8,532 nucleotides of DNA, from positions 1 through 8,532 of the forward strand of contig CBDAQR010000002.1 in assembly GCA_965199055.1 (NCBI GenBank), written 5' to 3'. Of this stretch, positions 1 through 7,090 are shown in pieces. This DNA is from CBDAQR01 sp965199055. Its GTDB lineage: Bacteria; Pseudomonadota; Gammaproteobacteria; Pseudomonadales; Halieaceae. Position 1 is the stretch's first letter. Each line of letters begins with the position of its first letter. The notes beneath the pieces are model-generated. The model was not told where the DNA came from and did no database searches. It was given only the letters and a program-made list of their open reading frames with translations. A program made the position numbers and the translations under genes.

Positions 1-3000
1 CGGGCGATGTGACGGTTGTGAATGGCAATGCCGGCAATCTGCGCGGCTCGGGTGCGGTCTACAGGGTTGCGATCACGCCGGACGGCGCTGGCGATCTTGA
101 GATTGGCATTGCGGCGGATGTGGCTGCTGACGCGGCGGGCAACGGGAACACGGCGGCCCCGTCGGTGAGGGTGGCCTATGATTCGACTGCGCCGGGTGTG
201 GCGATTTCCGGTGCGCCTGCGACGGTGAACAGCCTGGCCCCGTTCGATGTGACTGTGCGGTTTACGGAAGATGTGAGCGGCTTTGCGGCGGGCGATGTGA
301 CGGTGGCCAATGGCAATGCCGGTGCGCCGGTCGAGGGGGTTGATGCCAGCACCTACACGGTTGCGATCACGCCGGATGGCGCGGGCGATCTTGAGATCGG
401 CGTTGCGGCGGATGTGGCGACGGACGCGGCGGGCAACGGCAACACGGCGGCGGAAACGGTCACGGTGGACTACGCCGGGATCACGGTTTCGGCGGCGACC
501 AACAGCGCGACGACCACCGAGGGCGGTGGCACGGTGGAGTTCACGGTGGTGCTCGACAGCCGTCCGACGGCCGAGGTGACCATCGGGGTTTCGTCCTCCG
601 ACGCGACCGAGGGTACGGTTGACAGGGCGGAACTGGCGTTCACGGCCGCGAACTGGGATCAGCCGCAGACGGTGACGGTGACGGGTGTCGACGACGATGT
701 GGCGGACGGCGACATCGCCTATACGATCCGGACTGCCGCGGCGGTATCGGCCGACGGCACCTACAGCGGCGTCGATGGTTCTGACGTGGCGCTGACGAAC
801 ACCGACGATGACAGCGCCGGCATCCGGGTCTCTCAGAGCGCGGTCAGGGTGGCCGAGGCCGCGGGCACGGCGACCTACACGGTGGTGCTCACCAGCGAGC
901 CGTCCGCTGACGTGACGGTGACGCCATCGAGCAGCGATGAGACCGCCGCCGGGGTGTCGGGTGCGCTGACGTTCACGGACGCGAACTGGGCGACGCCGCA
1001 GGAGGTCACCGTGACGGGCGTCGACGACGCCATCGACAACGATCCCGACCGCGGCGCGACGGTCAGCCACGCGGTTGCGGGCGGCGGCTATGGTGCGGTC
1101 GCGGCCGCTGACGTGGCCGTGACGGTCACCGACGACGACGAGGCGGGCATCGCGGTCTCGGCGGCGACGAACAGCGCGACGACCACCGAGGGCGGCGGCC
1201 AGGTCGCGTTCACGGTGGTGCTCACCAGCCGTCCGGCGGCCGAGGTGAGCATCGGGGTTTCGTCCTCCGACGCGACCGAGGGCACGGTTGACAGGGCGGA
1301 ACTGGCGTTCACGGCCGCGAACTGGGATCAGCCGCAGACGGTGACGGTGGCGGGTGTCGACGACGATGTGGCGGACGGCAACATCGCCTATACGATCCGG
1401 ACTGCTGCGGCGGTATCGGCCGACGCCACCTACAGCGGCGCCGATGTCGCCGACGTGGCGCTGACGAACACCGACGATGACAGCGCCGGCATCCGGGTCT
1501 CTCAGAGCGCGGTCACGGTGGACGAGGCCGCGGGCACGGCGACCTATACGCTGGTTCTGGACAGCCAGCCCGCAGGCGATGTTACTATCACGCCGACGAG
1601 TTCGGACCCGCGTGCTGCGACGGTACCCGGTCCGCTGACCTTTACCCCGCAAAACTGGCAGACGGAGCAGACGATGACCGTGACCGGCGTCAATGACGAT
1701 CTCGACAATCCGGGCGACCAGCGCAGCGCCAGGATCCGCCATGCGGTCTCTGGTGGCGGCTATGACGAGGTTCAGGCCGACGATGTGAGCGTGACGGTGA
1801 TCGACGACGACACGCCCGGGGTGACGCTATCCAGGCAATCCGTCACCGTTGCAGAGGCTGGCGGCACAGCGACGTACACGCTGGTTCTGGACAGCCAGCC
1901 CACCGGAGATGTGACGGTAACGCCGACGAGTTCGGACCCGCGTGCTGCGACGGTACCCGGTCCGCTGACCTTTACCCCGCAAAACTGGCAGACGGAGCAG
2001 ACGATGACCGTGACCGGCGTCAATGACGATCTCGACAATCCGGGCGACCAGCGCAGCGCCAGGATCCGCCATGCGGTCTCTGGTGGCGGCTATGACGAGG
2101 TTCAGGCCGACGATGTGAGCGTGACGGTGATCGACGACGACACGCCCGGGGTGACGCTATCCAGGCAATCCGTCACCGTTGCAGAGGCTGGCGGCACGTC
2201 GACTTACACTATGGTTCTGGACAGCCAGCCCACCGGAGATGTGGCGGTGACGCCGACGAGTTCGGACCCGCGTGCTGCGACGGTGTCCGGTCCGCTGACC
2301 TTTACCCCGCAAAACTGGCAGACTGAGCAGGCGGTGACCGTGACCGGCGTCAATGACGATCTCGACAATCCGGGCGACCAGCGCAGCGCCAGGATCCGCC
2401 ATGCGGTCTCCGGAGGCGGCTATGACGGCGTTCAGGTCGCCGATGTGGCGGTCACGGTCAGCGATGATGACGATGCGCCGCCGAGGCTGGCGGGTCTGAC
2501 CATCTCTCCTCAGCAGGTGGAGGAAGGCTCCGAACCGGTTATGGTGACTGTAACCGCACGGCTGGAGTATGCGGTCACCACAGATACCGATGTGACCGTC
2601 ACGGTGGGCGGGGGTGAGAGCACGGCAACGGTTGGAAGTGACTATAAAGAGGTGGCCCCGTTTGTTGTCAGAATTCCCGCTGGAGCGGCCAGCGCCCGCG
2701 TTTGGTTTGAACTGATCGCGCTGGATGACCGCCTTGACGAGGCGGAGGAAACCATCCGCATCAGCGCCCGGATTGATGCAGGCGCGGCGTCGGCGGCAGA
2801 GGCGTACATGAGGCTTGTGGACAACGATGATCCCTCTGCCGAGATTATCGCGCCTGCCCTGACGCGGTTCGGTCGCACGGTGGGTGAACAGGCGGTGGAT
2901 GCGATCACCGCACGGATGGTCCCGAACCGGGCACTCGGTTTCAGCGGACGGATTGCCGGTCACGACATCCGGCGTTGTGATCCAACGCCACGGAAAAGCG

Positions 3001-4394
3001 ACCCGGACAGGCCAGACGACGCGGTATCCAATGCGCCGGCTCAAAATGAACACATCAGGCCATGCGATGAGGCCGTTTCGCGCGGCACCGATGCGTTGCA
3101 GACCCTGCTGTCGGGGGCCGATGCGACACTCGGCCGGACGGATGCGGGCAGTCTCGGCTTGCCGGGGCATGGAGAGGCAAGCTCACCGGGGCGGGTGCAG
3201 GGGCTTGCGGACATGCTTGCCGGTACGTCGTTCTCCTACCTGTCGGAAATCGACAGCGGTGCCCGGATGGGCTTCTGGGGCAAGGGAGTGCTGTCGCGGT
3301 TCGACGGAACGCACGGCGAGACGAACCTGACGGGCAAGGTGTCGGGGGCGATGCTGGGAACCGACTGGCAGATGGATGACCGCCTCATCGGCCTGATGAT
3401 ATCGCGCAGCCATGGCGACATCGACTACCGGTTCAATTCCGATGCCGCCGGCAAGGGCAGCATCACGGCGGATCTCACGGCGTTCGTGCCCTATGCATCC
3501 TTCCGACTTGCAGATCGCCTTCAGGGCTGGTTCGCGCCCGGCTATGGCCTGGGCAGCATGACGTTGAAGCCACAGGAAGGGCCAGAGAACGGACCCGAGC
3601 GTCAGGTGCCGATCAACTGGTATATGCTGGCCGCAGGCCTGAGGGAGGCACTGGTCGAGCCTTCCGAGGAAAGTGGTCCTGGTCTCGACCTGACGGCGGA
3701 TTTCCTGCATACGCAGACATCCTCCGGTTCGTTGGGTGCAAGCGAAGCACTGCCGGCGTTGGCTGCGACCTCCGGCATGACGCAACGCCTGCGGGTTGGT
3801 TTTGATGCCCGCTGGGAAGGAGCGCTTCCCTATGGCGACTTTACCCCGCATCTGGGTGTGGCGCTGCGCCATGACATCGGCGATGCGGACACCGGTCGGG
3901 GGGTTGAGATCGGCGGCGGCTTCAGGGTGTCCGATCCCGGGCTCGGGCTTGACCTTGATCTGTCCGGGCGCACCCTTGCGCTGCATGAAGAGGGCGATTT
4001 TGAGAACTGGGGTCTGGGCCTGTCGCTGGCCTGGGATCCGGCACCGGAGACGAAACGCGGCTGGTCGGTCCGGCTTCGCCATGATCTGGGCGATGTGTCG
4101 GGCGGACAGGCCGCGCTGCTCGCGCCTTCTGCCTTCCCGGCTCTGCAAGAGACAGACAGAGACACAGGGCGCTGGTCTGCGGAAGTGGCCTATGGGGCGT
4201 CTCTGGGCCAGGGTCTTGTGGGCAGCCCCTATACGGCGCTCTCCGGCGACAACGCCTCTGACCGGGCACGGCTGGGCTACCGCATAGAGGTGGACGCCCG
4301 GCACGCGCCCGATCTCAGCCTGGACCTTTGGGCGGAACCGGAGATCCGAAACGACGGGGACCGCGTGGGGGTTGAGCTCAGGCTGCGCTGGTGA
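1..4394 (+). CDS. Giant repeat adhesin / autotransporter-like outer-membrane protein, 5'-truncated by the window edge
   Basis: The reading frame is open from position 3 to a TGA at 4392-4394, giving about 1,463 visible residues; the N-terminus lies outside the window. Numbering residues from the Val codon at 9, the domains are: remnant Ig-like domain 1-56; bacterial Ig-like domain 57-155 (starts DSTAPGV, ends AAGNGNTAA); six beta-sandwich repeats at 157-269, 270-377, 378-492, 493-602, 603-712 and 713-822, each with an NW near the middle, a VDD/VNDD turn and a closing DDD linker typical of calcium-binding repeat adhesins; a Calx-beta-like domain 823-942; a linker 943-1085 with a FGRTVGEQAVDAITARM helix and Cys990 and Cys1019; and a barrel of about 1086-1461 with GFWGKGVLSRFDG at its start and terminal ELRLRW. 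A C-terminal aromatic residue and alternating strands fit an autotransporter-type barrel that exports or anchors the passenger. The likely role is adhesion or biofilm formation, which is inference. G+C and codon use differ sharply from the genes at its right. The domain calls come from reading the sequence and family memory. Confidence 0.85.
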   Translation, partial: GDVTVVNGNAGNLRGSGAVYRVAITPDGAGDLEIGIAADVAADAAGNGNTAAPSVRVAYDSTAPGVAISGAPATVNSLAPFDVTVRFTEDVSGFAAGDVTVANGNAGAPVEGVDASTYTVAITPDGAGDLEIGVAADVATDAAGNGNTAAETVTVDYAGITVSAATNSATTTEGGGTVEFTVVLDSRPTAEVTIGVSSSDATEGTVDRAELAFTAANWDQPQTVTVTGVDDDVADGDIAYTIRTAAAVSADGTYSGVDGSDVALTNTDDDSAGIRVSQSAVRVAEAAGTATYTVVLTSEPSADVTVTPSSSDETAAGVSGALTFTDANWATPQEVTVTGVDDAIDNDPDRGATVSHAVAGGGYGAVAAADVAVTVTDDDEAGIAVSAATNSATTTEGGGQVAFTVVLTSRPAAEVSIGVSSSDATEGTVDRAELAFTAANWDQPQTVTVAGVDDDVADGNIAYTIRTAAAVSADATYSGADVADVALTNTDDDSAGIRVSQSAVTVDEAAGTATYTLVLDSQPAGDVTITPTSSDPRAATVPGPLTFTPQNWQTEQTMTVTGVNDDLDNPGDQRSARIRHAVSGGGYDEVQADDVSVTVIDDDTPGVTLSRQSVTVAEAGGTATYTLVLDSQPTGDVTVTPTSSDPRAATVPGPLTFTPQNWQTEQTMTVTGVNDDLDNPGDQRSARIRHAVSGGGYDEVQADDVSVTVIDDDTPGVTLSRQSVTVAEAGGTSTYTMVLDSQPTGDVAVTPTSSDPRAATVSGPLTFTPQNWQTEQAVTVTGVNDDLDNPGDQRSARIRHAVSGGGYDGVQVADVAVTVSDDDDAPPRLAGLTISPQQVEEGSEPVMVTVTARLEYAVTTDTDVTVTVGGGESTATVGSDYKEVAPFVVRIPAGAASARVWFELIALDDRLDEAEETIRISARIDAGAASAAEAYMRLVDNDDPSAEIIAPALTRFGRTVGEQAVDAITARMVPNRALGFSGRIAGHDIRRCDPTPRKSDPDRPDDAVSNAPAQNEHIRPCDEAVSRGTDALQTLLSGADATLGRTDAGSLGLPGHGEASSPGRVQGLADMLAGTSFSYLSEIDSGARMGFWGKGVLSRFDGTHGETNLTGKVSGAMLGTDWQMDDRLIGLMISRSHGDIDYRFNSDAAGKGSITADLTAFVPYASFRLADRLQGWFAPGYGLGSMTLKPQEGPENGPERQVPINWYMLAAGLREALVEPSEESGPGLDLTADFLHTQTSSGSLGASEALPALAATSGMTQRLRVGFDARWEGALPYGDFTPHLGVALRHDIGDADTGRGVEIGGGFRVSDPGLGLDLDLSGRTLALHEEGDFENWGLGLSLAWDPAPETKRGWSVRLRHDLGDVSGGQAALLAPSAFPALQETDRDTGRWSAEVAYGASLGQGLVGSPYTALSGDNASDRARLGYRIEVDARHAPDLSLDLWAEPEIRNDGDRVGVELRLRW
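480..1554 (+). repeat. Long-period duplication (offset 669 bp, about 405 bp per copy) inside the adhesin
   Basis: The segment 480-885 is repeated with high identity at 1149-1554, an offset of 669 bp or 223 residues. Landmarks in both copies are the AATNSATTTEGGG coding start, TCGTCCTCCGACGCGACCGA at 591/1260, and the GCGGGCACGG block at 861/1530. Each copy spans one complete repeat domain plus the N-terminal quarter of the next domain, after which the copies diverge. The fourth repeat domain is therefore a mosaic: its first part comes from this duplication and its remainder belongs to the 330-bp tandem family. Confidence 0.85.
1485..2474 (+). repeat. Three tandem 330-bp (110-residue) coding repeats inside the adhesin
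   Basis: Three head-to-tail units lie at 1485-1814, 1815-2144 and 2145-2474. Each encodes one complete acidic-linker repeat domain containing TPTSSDPRAATV, PQNWQTEQ and GVNDDLDNPGDQRSARIRHA. The block 1590-1867 is identical base for base to 1920-2197 (278 bp). The third unit differs from the second at a limited number of positions, for example GGTACCCGG against GGTGTCCGG near 1950/2280. The first about 100 bp of unit one are diverged and instead match an older repeat upstream. This pattern indicates recent unequal crossing-over or gene conversion, and copy number is likely to vary between strains. Confidence 0.93.
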
Positions 4395-4402
4395 GCGCAG
4401 CC
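4381..4402 (+). other. Perfect 9-bp hairpin spanning the adhesin stop codon
   Basis: GGCTGCGCT (4381-4389) is the exact reverse complement of AGCGCAGCC (4394-4402), separated by the loop GGTG. The TGA stop at 4392-4394 lies in the loop and at the base of the right arm. The stem is G/C-rich and would be very stable in RNA. It is followed by GGGGGA rather than a run of T, so it is not a classical intrinsic terminator. It could protect the mRNA 3' end or assist termination. Confidence 0.45.
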
Positions 4403-4492
4403 GGGGGACCGGCCCTGGCGCACCCTGGCGGTTCAGAAAGGCCGGTTAAAGACCCGTACAACGGCCATGGAAGGGCAGTGCAGCGGGCGTTG

Positions 4493-4632
4493 AGGGCAAT
4501 CGACTGAATGGATTTTCGTGTGCGTGTCCAGAACGAAGAGTGAACAAGTGGCGGCCCCTCGTCGATCTGATGCCAAAATTCATAAACTTCTGCACACCTT
4601 CGACGCGATAGAGGCGTTCAGTCGATTGCCCT
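4493..4632. repeat. 140-bp segment bounded by perfect 16-bp inverted repeats; candidate non-autonomous mobile element or IS remnant
   Basis: AGGGCAATCGACTGAA at 4493-4508 is the exact reverse complement of TTCAGTCGATTGCCCT at 4617-4632. The spacer has weak further self-complementarity and encodes nothing recognisable. The arrangement resembles the terminal inverted repeats of a miniature transposable element or an internally deleted insertion sequence. Against that, no clean target duplication is seen: GCGT occurs at 4487-4490 and again at 4633-4636, but on the left it is separated from the repeat by two bases. I do not recognise the IS family. It could also be a long-stem transcribed structure. 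Confidence 0.5.
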
Positions 4633-4862
4633 GCGTGTGTATCGTTGGCGCGTGGCAATGTTGAAGTGGATGCGATAGGATGATTATTGAACCTGATCCG
4701 GTGTCACAGCCGCCCTTTGACGCGATCTGGCCGGATACGGAAAGGGATGCGCAAGCCGAACAAGAAATGCCCTGACCTGGGCGGTTCATCTATGCCGGAA
4801 ACTCATCACCAAATGCAAAGCATTTGAACAAGGAGCTTGCGACACAGCCTCGAAGAGGTAAA

Positions 4863-4882
4863 TTTCAGCATGTATGCTGAAA
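4863..4882. promoter_or_regulatory. Perfect 9+9 bp palindrome upstream of the kinase gene; possible operator or weak minus-strand terminator
   Basis: TTTCAGCAT (4863-4871) is followed by GT and then ATGCTGAAA (4874-4882), its exact reverse complement. It lies 80 bp upstream of the kinase start in AT-rich DNA. Such symmetry suits a dimeric regulator site. Alternatively, read on the minus strand, the stem is followed by only a short run of T, which would make a poor terminator for something entering from the right. No regulator is identified. Confidence 0.3.
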
Positions 4883-4962
4883 CCTTATCAATCCCTCCCA
4901 TCTATGAATTTAGCTCCATACCTTTTAAATTACGCCATACTGCTCCATAAACAACCAACCCA

Positions 4963-5835
4963 ATGCTCTTAAACTGGCCCCAACTGGAAACCACCTTTAA
5001 ATCCGACTTCGGCTCCTCCTTTGTTATCCACGAAGCGATTCCGGTGGAGGGCGGCGACATCAACCTGGCCTTTCATCTGGACACCAACCAGGGCCAGTAT
5101 TTCGTCAAGCTCAACACGCCTGAAAAAGTGGATATGTTTAAGGCGGAGCGAGAGGGCCTGCTGGAGCTTGGCAAGTGCGAGTCTCTGGTCGTGCCCGAAC
5201 CCATTACCTGCGGTACCAATGCCAACGCCGCTTATCTCTGCCTGTCGTTTATAGAAATGGCAGGGGATATTGATGACGGCTTATTGGGCGAAGCCATCGC
5301 TGAATTGCACAGTCCAATGGGGCAAGAGTTTGGCTGGTCGTCCAATAACTTTATTGGCAGCAGTGTGCAGCATAACAATTGGTCGGGTGATTGGCCGCAG
5401 TTCTTCTGGTCCATGCGTTTGGAGCCCCAGCTTTTAAATATGCTGGAAGCCAGTTCGACATTTCCAGAGTCGGCTTTGGAGCCCCTGAAAGCGGCTTCCA
5501 TCGCTATTCTTGAAGGCCGCTCTTATGTGCCAAGCCTTGTCCATGGTGATCTCTGGAAGGGCAATGTGGGCATGACACGGGATGGCAAGCCCTGTATCTA
5601 TGATCCGGCCATTTACTGGGGGCATGCTGAAACAGACCTGGCGATGGTCCGGCTTTTTGGCGGTTTTAGGGAAGAGTTTTTCGAAGCCTATGAGGCGGTC
5701 AGGCCTTATGAAGCAGGTGAGGAAGAGAGATTGCTGGTCTACCAGCTTTACCACTTGCTGAATCACTACAACCTGTTTGGCGGCACCTATTTGCAACAGT
5801 GCACCAAGCAAATTGGCAAGATTATGTCTTGTTGA
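4963..5835 (+). CDS. Fructosamine kinase family protein (YniA / FN3K-like)
   Basis: The 290-residue product has the usual length of bacterial fructosamine-kinase family proteins, which have the aminoglycoside-phosphotransferase fold and phosphorylate sugar adducts on glycated amines so that the adduct falls off. Visible features are YFVKL with nucleotide-binding Lys49, FKAERE with the helix-C Glu62, HGDLWKGN (194-201) with catalytic Asp196 and Asn201, DPAIYWG with metal-binding Asp214, ETDLAM (223-228), and the C-terminal family signature YQLYHLLNHYNLFGG (260-274). The protein is cytosolic, with no signal peptide. ATG at 4963 is the only start that preserves the N-terminal lobe, although the upstream CA-rich stretch shows no Shine-Dalgarno sequence, so translation initiation may be weak or leaderless. 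The gene ends 26 bp before xerD and probably shares its transcript. Family assignment is firm; the natural substrate is unknown. Confidence 0.9.
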   Translation: MLLNWPQLETTFKSDFGSSFVIHEAIPVEGGDINLAFHLDTNQGQYFVKLNTPEKVDMFKAEREGLLELGKCESLVVPEPITCGTNANAAYLCLSFIEMAGDIDDGLLGEAIAELHSPMGQEFGWSSNNFIGSSVQHNNWSGDWPQFFWSMRLEPQLLNMLEASSTFPESALEPLKAASIAILEGRSYVPSLVHGDLWKGNVGMTRDGKPCIYDPAIYWGHAETDLAMVRLFGGFREEFFEAYEAVRPYEAGEEERLLVYQLYHLLNHYNLFGGTYLQQCTKQIGKIMSC

Positions 5836-5861
5836 GCCGGCAAGTTTGTACGATGCAGCGA

Positions 5862-6761
5862 ATGAGCCAATCTGATCAGCAGTTAATTGAACAGTACCTG
5901 GATCGTATCTGGGCTGAACGTGGACTCAGTGACAATACGCTGAGCTCGTATCGGCGGGATCTGAATGCCTTTTCCTCCTGGATCAGAAAACAGGCCGACG
6001 CAGGCATAAAATCTGCCTCTCAGTACCATCTGCAATCTTATTTGTCGTACAGGTTTACCGAAAACTACTCGCCGCGTTCCACATCCAGAGCACTGTCCTG
6101 TTTGCGTGGTTTGTATCGTTGGCTGGTCAGGGAGCGCTATCTCGAAGAAGACCCAACGGCACTTCTGGAAAACCCGAAAACCGGCCAGGCACTGCCCAAA
6201 TCACTGAGTGAATCCGATGTAGAAAAACTGCTGGCCGAACCCAATACCAGTGTTGCCATGGAGCTTCGTGACAAAGCCATGTTAGAGGTTCTCTACGGTG
6301 CCGGATTGCGGGTATCTGAATTAGTGGGCCTTAAACTCAATCAGGTAAATTTGCGTCAGGGTGTGGTTCGCACCTTTGGCAAGGGCAGCAAAGAGCGTTT
6401 GGTGCCCTTGGGAGATGAAGCAATTTACTGGGTCACTCAATACCTACAGGAAGCCCGGCCAGAGTTTACCGATGGGGAATTGCTTGAGCCCCTGTTTCTA
6501 TCCACTCGAAAACAGCAGATGACCCGCCAGACGTTTTGGCATCGAATTCGTTTTTACAGCACCCGTGCAGGGTTAAATGCGCATATTTCGCCGCACGTAC
6601 TCAGGCACGCATTTGCTACCCATTTGCTCAATCACGGCGCGGATTTGCGGGTTGTGCAGTTGCTGCTCGGGCACAGTGATCTCTCAACCACGCAGATTTA
6701 TACTCATATTGCCCGCCAGAGATTAAAAGACCTGCATGGTGTGCATCACCCACGTGGATAA
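5862..6761 (+). CDS. xerD: Site-specific tyrosine recombinase XerD
   Basis: This 299-residue protein pairs with XerC to resolve chromosome dimers at dif during division, activated by FtsK. The N-terminal SAM-like DNA-binding domain (about 7-95) includes LSDNTLSSYRRDL. The catalytic domain has Arg150 (GAGLRVSEL), Lys174 (GKGSKERLVPLG), His245 and Arg248 (SPHVLRHAFATHLL), His271 (LLGHSDLSTTQIY) and nucleophile Tyr280, all in the spacing of E. coli XerD (148, 172, 244, 247, 270, 279). The ATG at 5862 gives the family length; an upstream in-frame ATG at 5799 would add 21 residues and overlap the kinase gene by 37 bp, and one at 5853 would add three. None has a strong ribosome binding site. XerD is preferred over XerC because of sequence style and the dsbC-hom neighbours, as in Pseudomonas. 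The gene appears intact. Confidence 0.95.
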   Translation: MSQSDQQLIEQYLDRIWAERGLSDNTLSSYRRDLNAFSSWIRKQADAGIKSASQYHLQSYLSYRFTENYSPRSTSRALSCLRGLYRWLVRERYLEEDPTALLENPKTGQALPKSLSESDVEKLLAEPNTSVAMELRDKAMLEVLYGAGLRVSELVGLKLNQVNLRQGVVRTFGKGSKERLVPLGDEAIYWVTQYLQEARPEFTDGELLEPLFLSTRKQQMTRQTFWHRIRFYSTRAGLNAHISPHVLRHAFATHLLNHGADLRVVQLLLGHSDLSTTQIYTHIARQRLKDLHGVHHPRG

Positions 6762-6825
6762 TTGGCCGTCTTATTATCTTGTCGTTTTGAATTTCCTCCA
6801 GAGCAGTTGTTACAAAAGAACCTAA

Positions 6826-6965
6826 GGAACCTCTGATTAATGTTTGCGAGGCAGTTAGTGCAAGGCAAAAATCAGCGAAAAAGCGCAGTTTATAGCTCAT
6901 AAATGAGCATTTTGAGCTGATTTTTAACGCAGCAATAACAACGTAGGTAATTAATCAGAGGTTCC
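6826..6965. mobile_element. 140-bp MITE with 16-bp terminal inverted repeats and CTAA target duplication (IS5-type)
   Basis: GGAACCTCTGATTAAT at 6826-6841 is the exact reverse complement of ATTAATCAGAGGTTCC at 6950-6965. The element is flanked on both sides by CTAA (6822-6825 and 6966-6969), matching the four-base YTAR target duplication of the IS5 subgroup. It encodes no protein. Inside is a concentric 10-bp inverted repeat, AAAAATCAGC (6867-6876) with GCTGATTTTT (6916-6925), and a small GCTCAT/ATGAGC hairpin (6895-6900 and 6903-6908), so a transcript or single strand would fold into a long imperfect stem. It sits between xerD and dsbC and may weaken or end read-through from xerD. The transposase would have to come from an IS with the same ends elsewhere in the genome. 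Confidence 0.85.
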
Positions 6966-7090
6966 CTAAGGTTTTTAACGTCAGGCTAATTGAACTTGTC
7001 CTGATTATTTCCATCAAACCGGTAACATTTAAACCCTGTATGGGCTGTACAATGCCCAGCCTGTTTATGAACACAGTTACGGATGTATCG

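Larger units (their letters stand above)
4395..4962. other. 568-bp intergenic region with the change in base composition; no convincing gene
   Basis: No reading frame here has both a plausible start with ribosome binding site and a recognisable product. The first about 400 bp remain fairly GC-rich like the adhesin gene, and the last about 160 bp are AT-rich. Besides the separately listed inverted-repeat segment and palindrome, it contains a 7-bp inverted pair ACCGGCC/GGCCGGT (4408-4414 and 4440-4446), a small AAATGC-AAA-GCATTT hairpin (4811-4825), and an 8-bp direct repeat GCTCCATA (4913-4920 and 4942-4949) just upstream of the kinase gene. No clear promoter for the kinase gene was recognised. 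Confidence 0.6.

Noticed and set aside
9..11. GTG at position 9 as the true start of the adhesin
   Set aside because: The frame is open from the window edge and the residues just before it (GD) complete the Ig-like motif GDVTV seen again at 291-305, so this is an internal valine of a truncated gene.
1485..2474. Tandem repeats as a CRISPR-like array
   Set aside because: Units are 330 bp, stay in frame and encode protein domains; there are no short repeats with unique spacers.
2157..3170. 337-codon open frame on the minus strand
   Set aside because: It is antisense to the repeat and linker region, repeats because the plus-strand gene repeats, and has no recognisable motif.
3183..4304. 373-codon open frame on the minus strand
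   Set aside because: It lies opposite the beta-barrel coding region, is arginine/proline-rich with no recognisable domain, and is the expected shadow of a GC-rich gene.
4487..4636. GCGT flanks as target-site duplication of the 4493-4632 element
   Set aside because: The left GCGT is two bases away from the inverted repeat while the right one is adjacent, and a four-base match is easily due to chance.
4446..4658. 70-codon minus-strand frame spanning the 140-bp inverted-repeat segment
   Set aside because: It reads through both inverted repeats, has biased basic composition, and resembles no transposase or known small protein.
4680..4775. 31-codon plus-strand frame starting MIIEPDPVSQ in the intergenic region
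   Set aside because: It has no properly spaced ribosome binding site and no recognisable family, and is too short to support without conservation data.
5799..5861. Upstream ATG at 5799 as the xerD start
   Set aside because: It would overlap the kinase gene by 37 bp and add 21 residues not expected in XerD; the ATG at 5862 gives the family length and correct active-site numbering.
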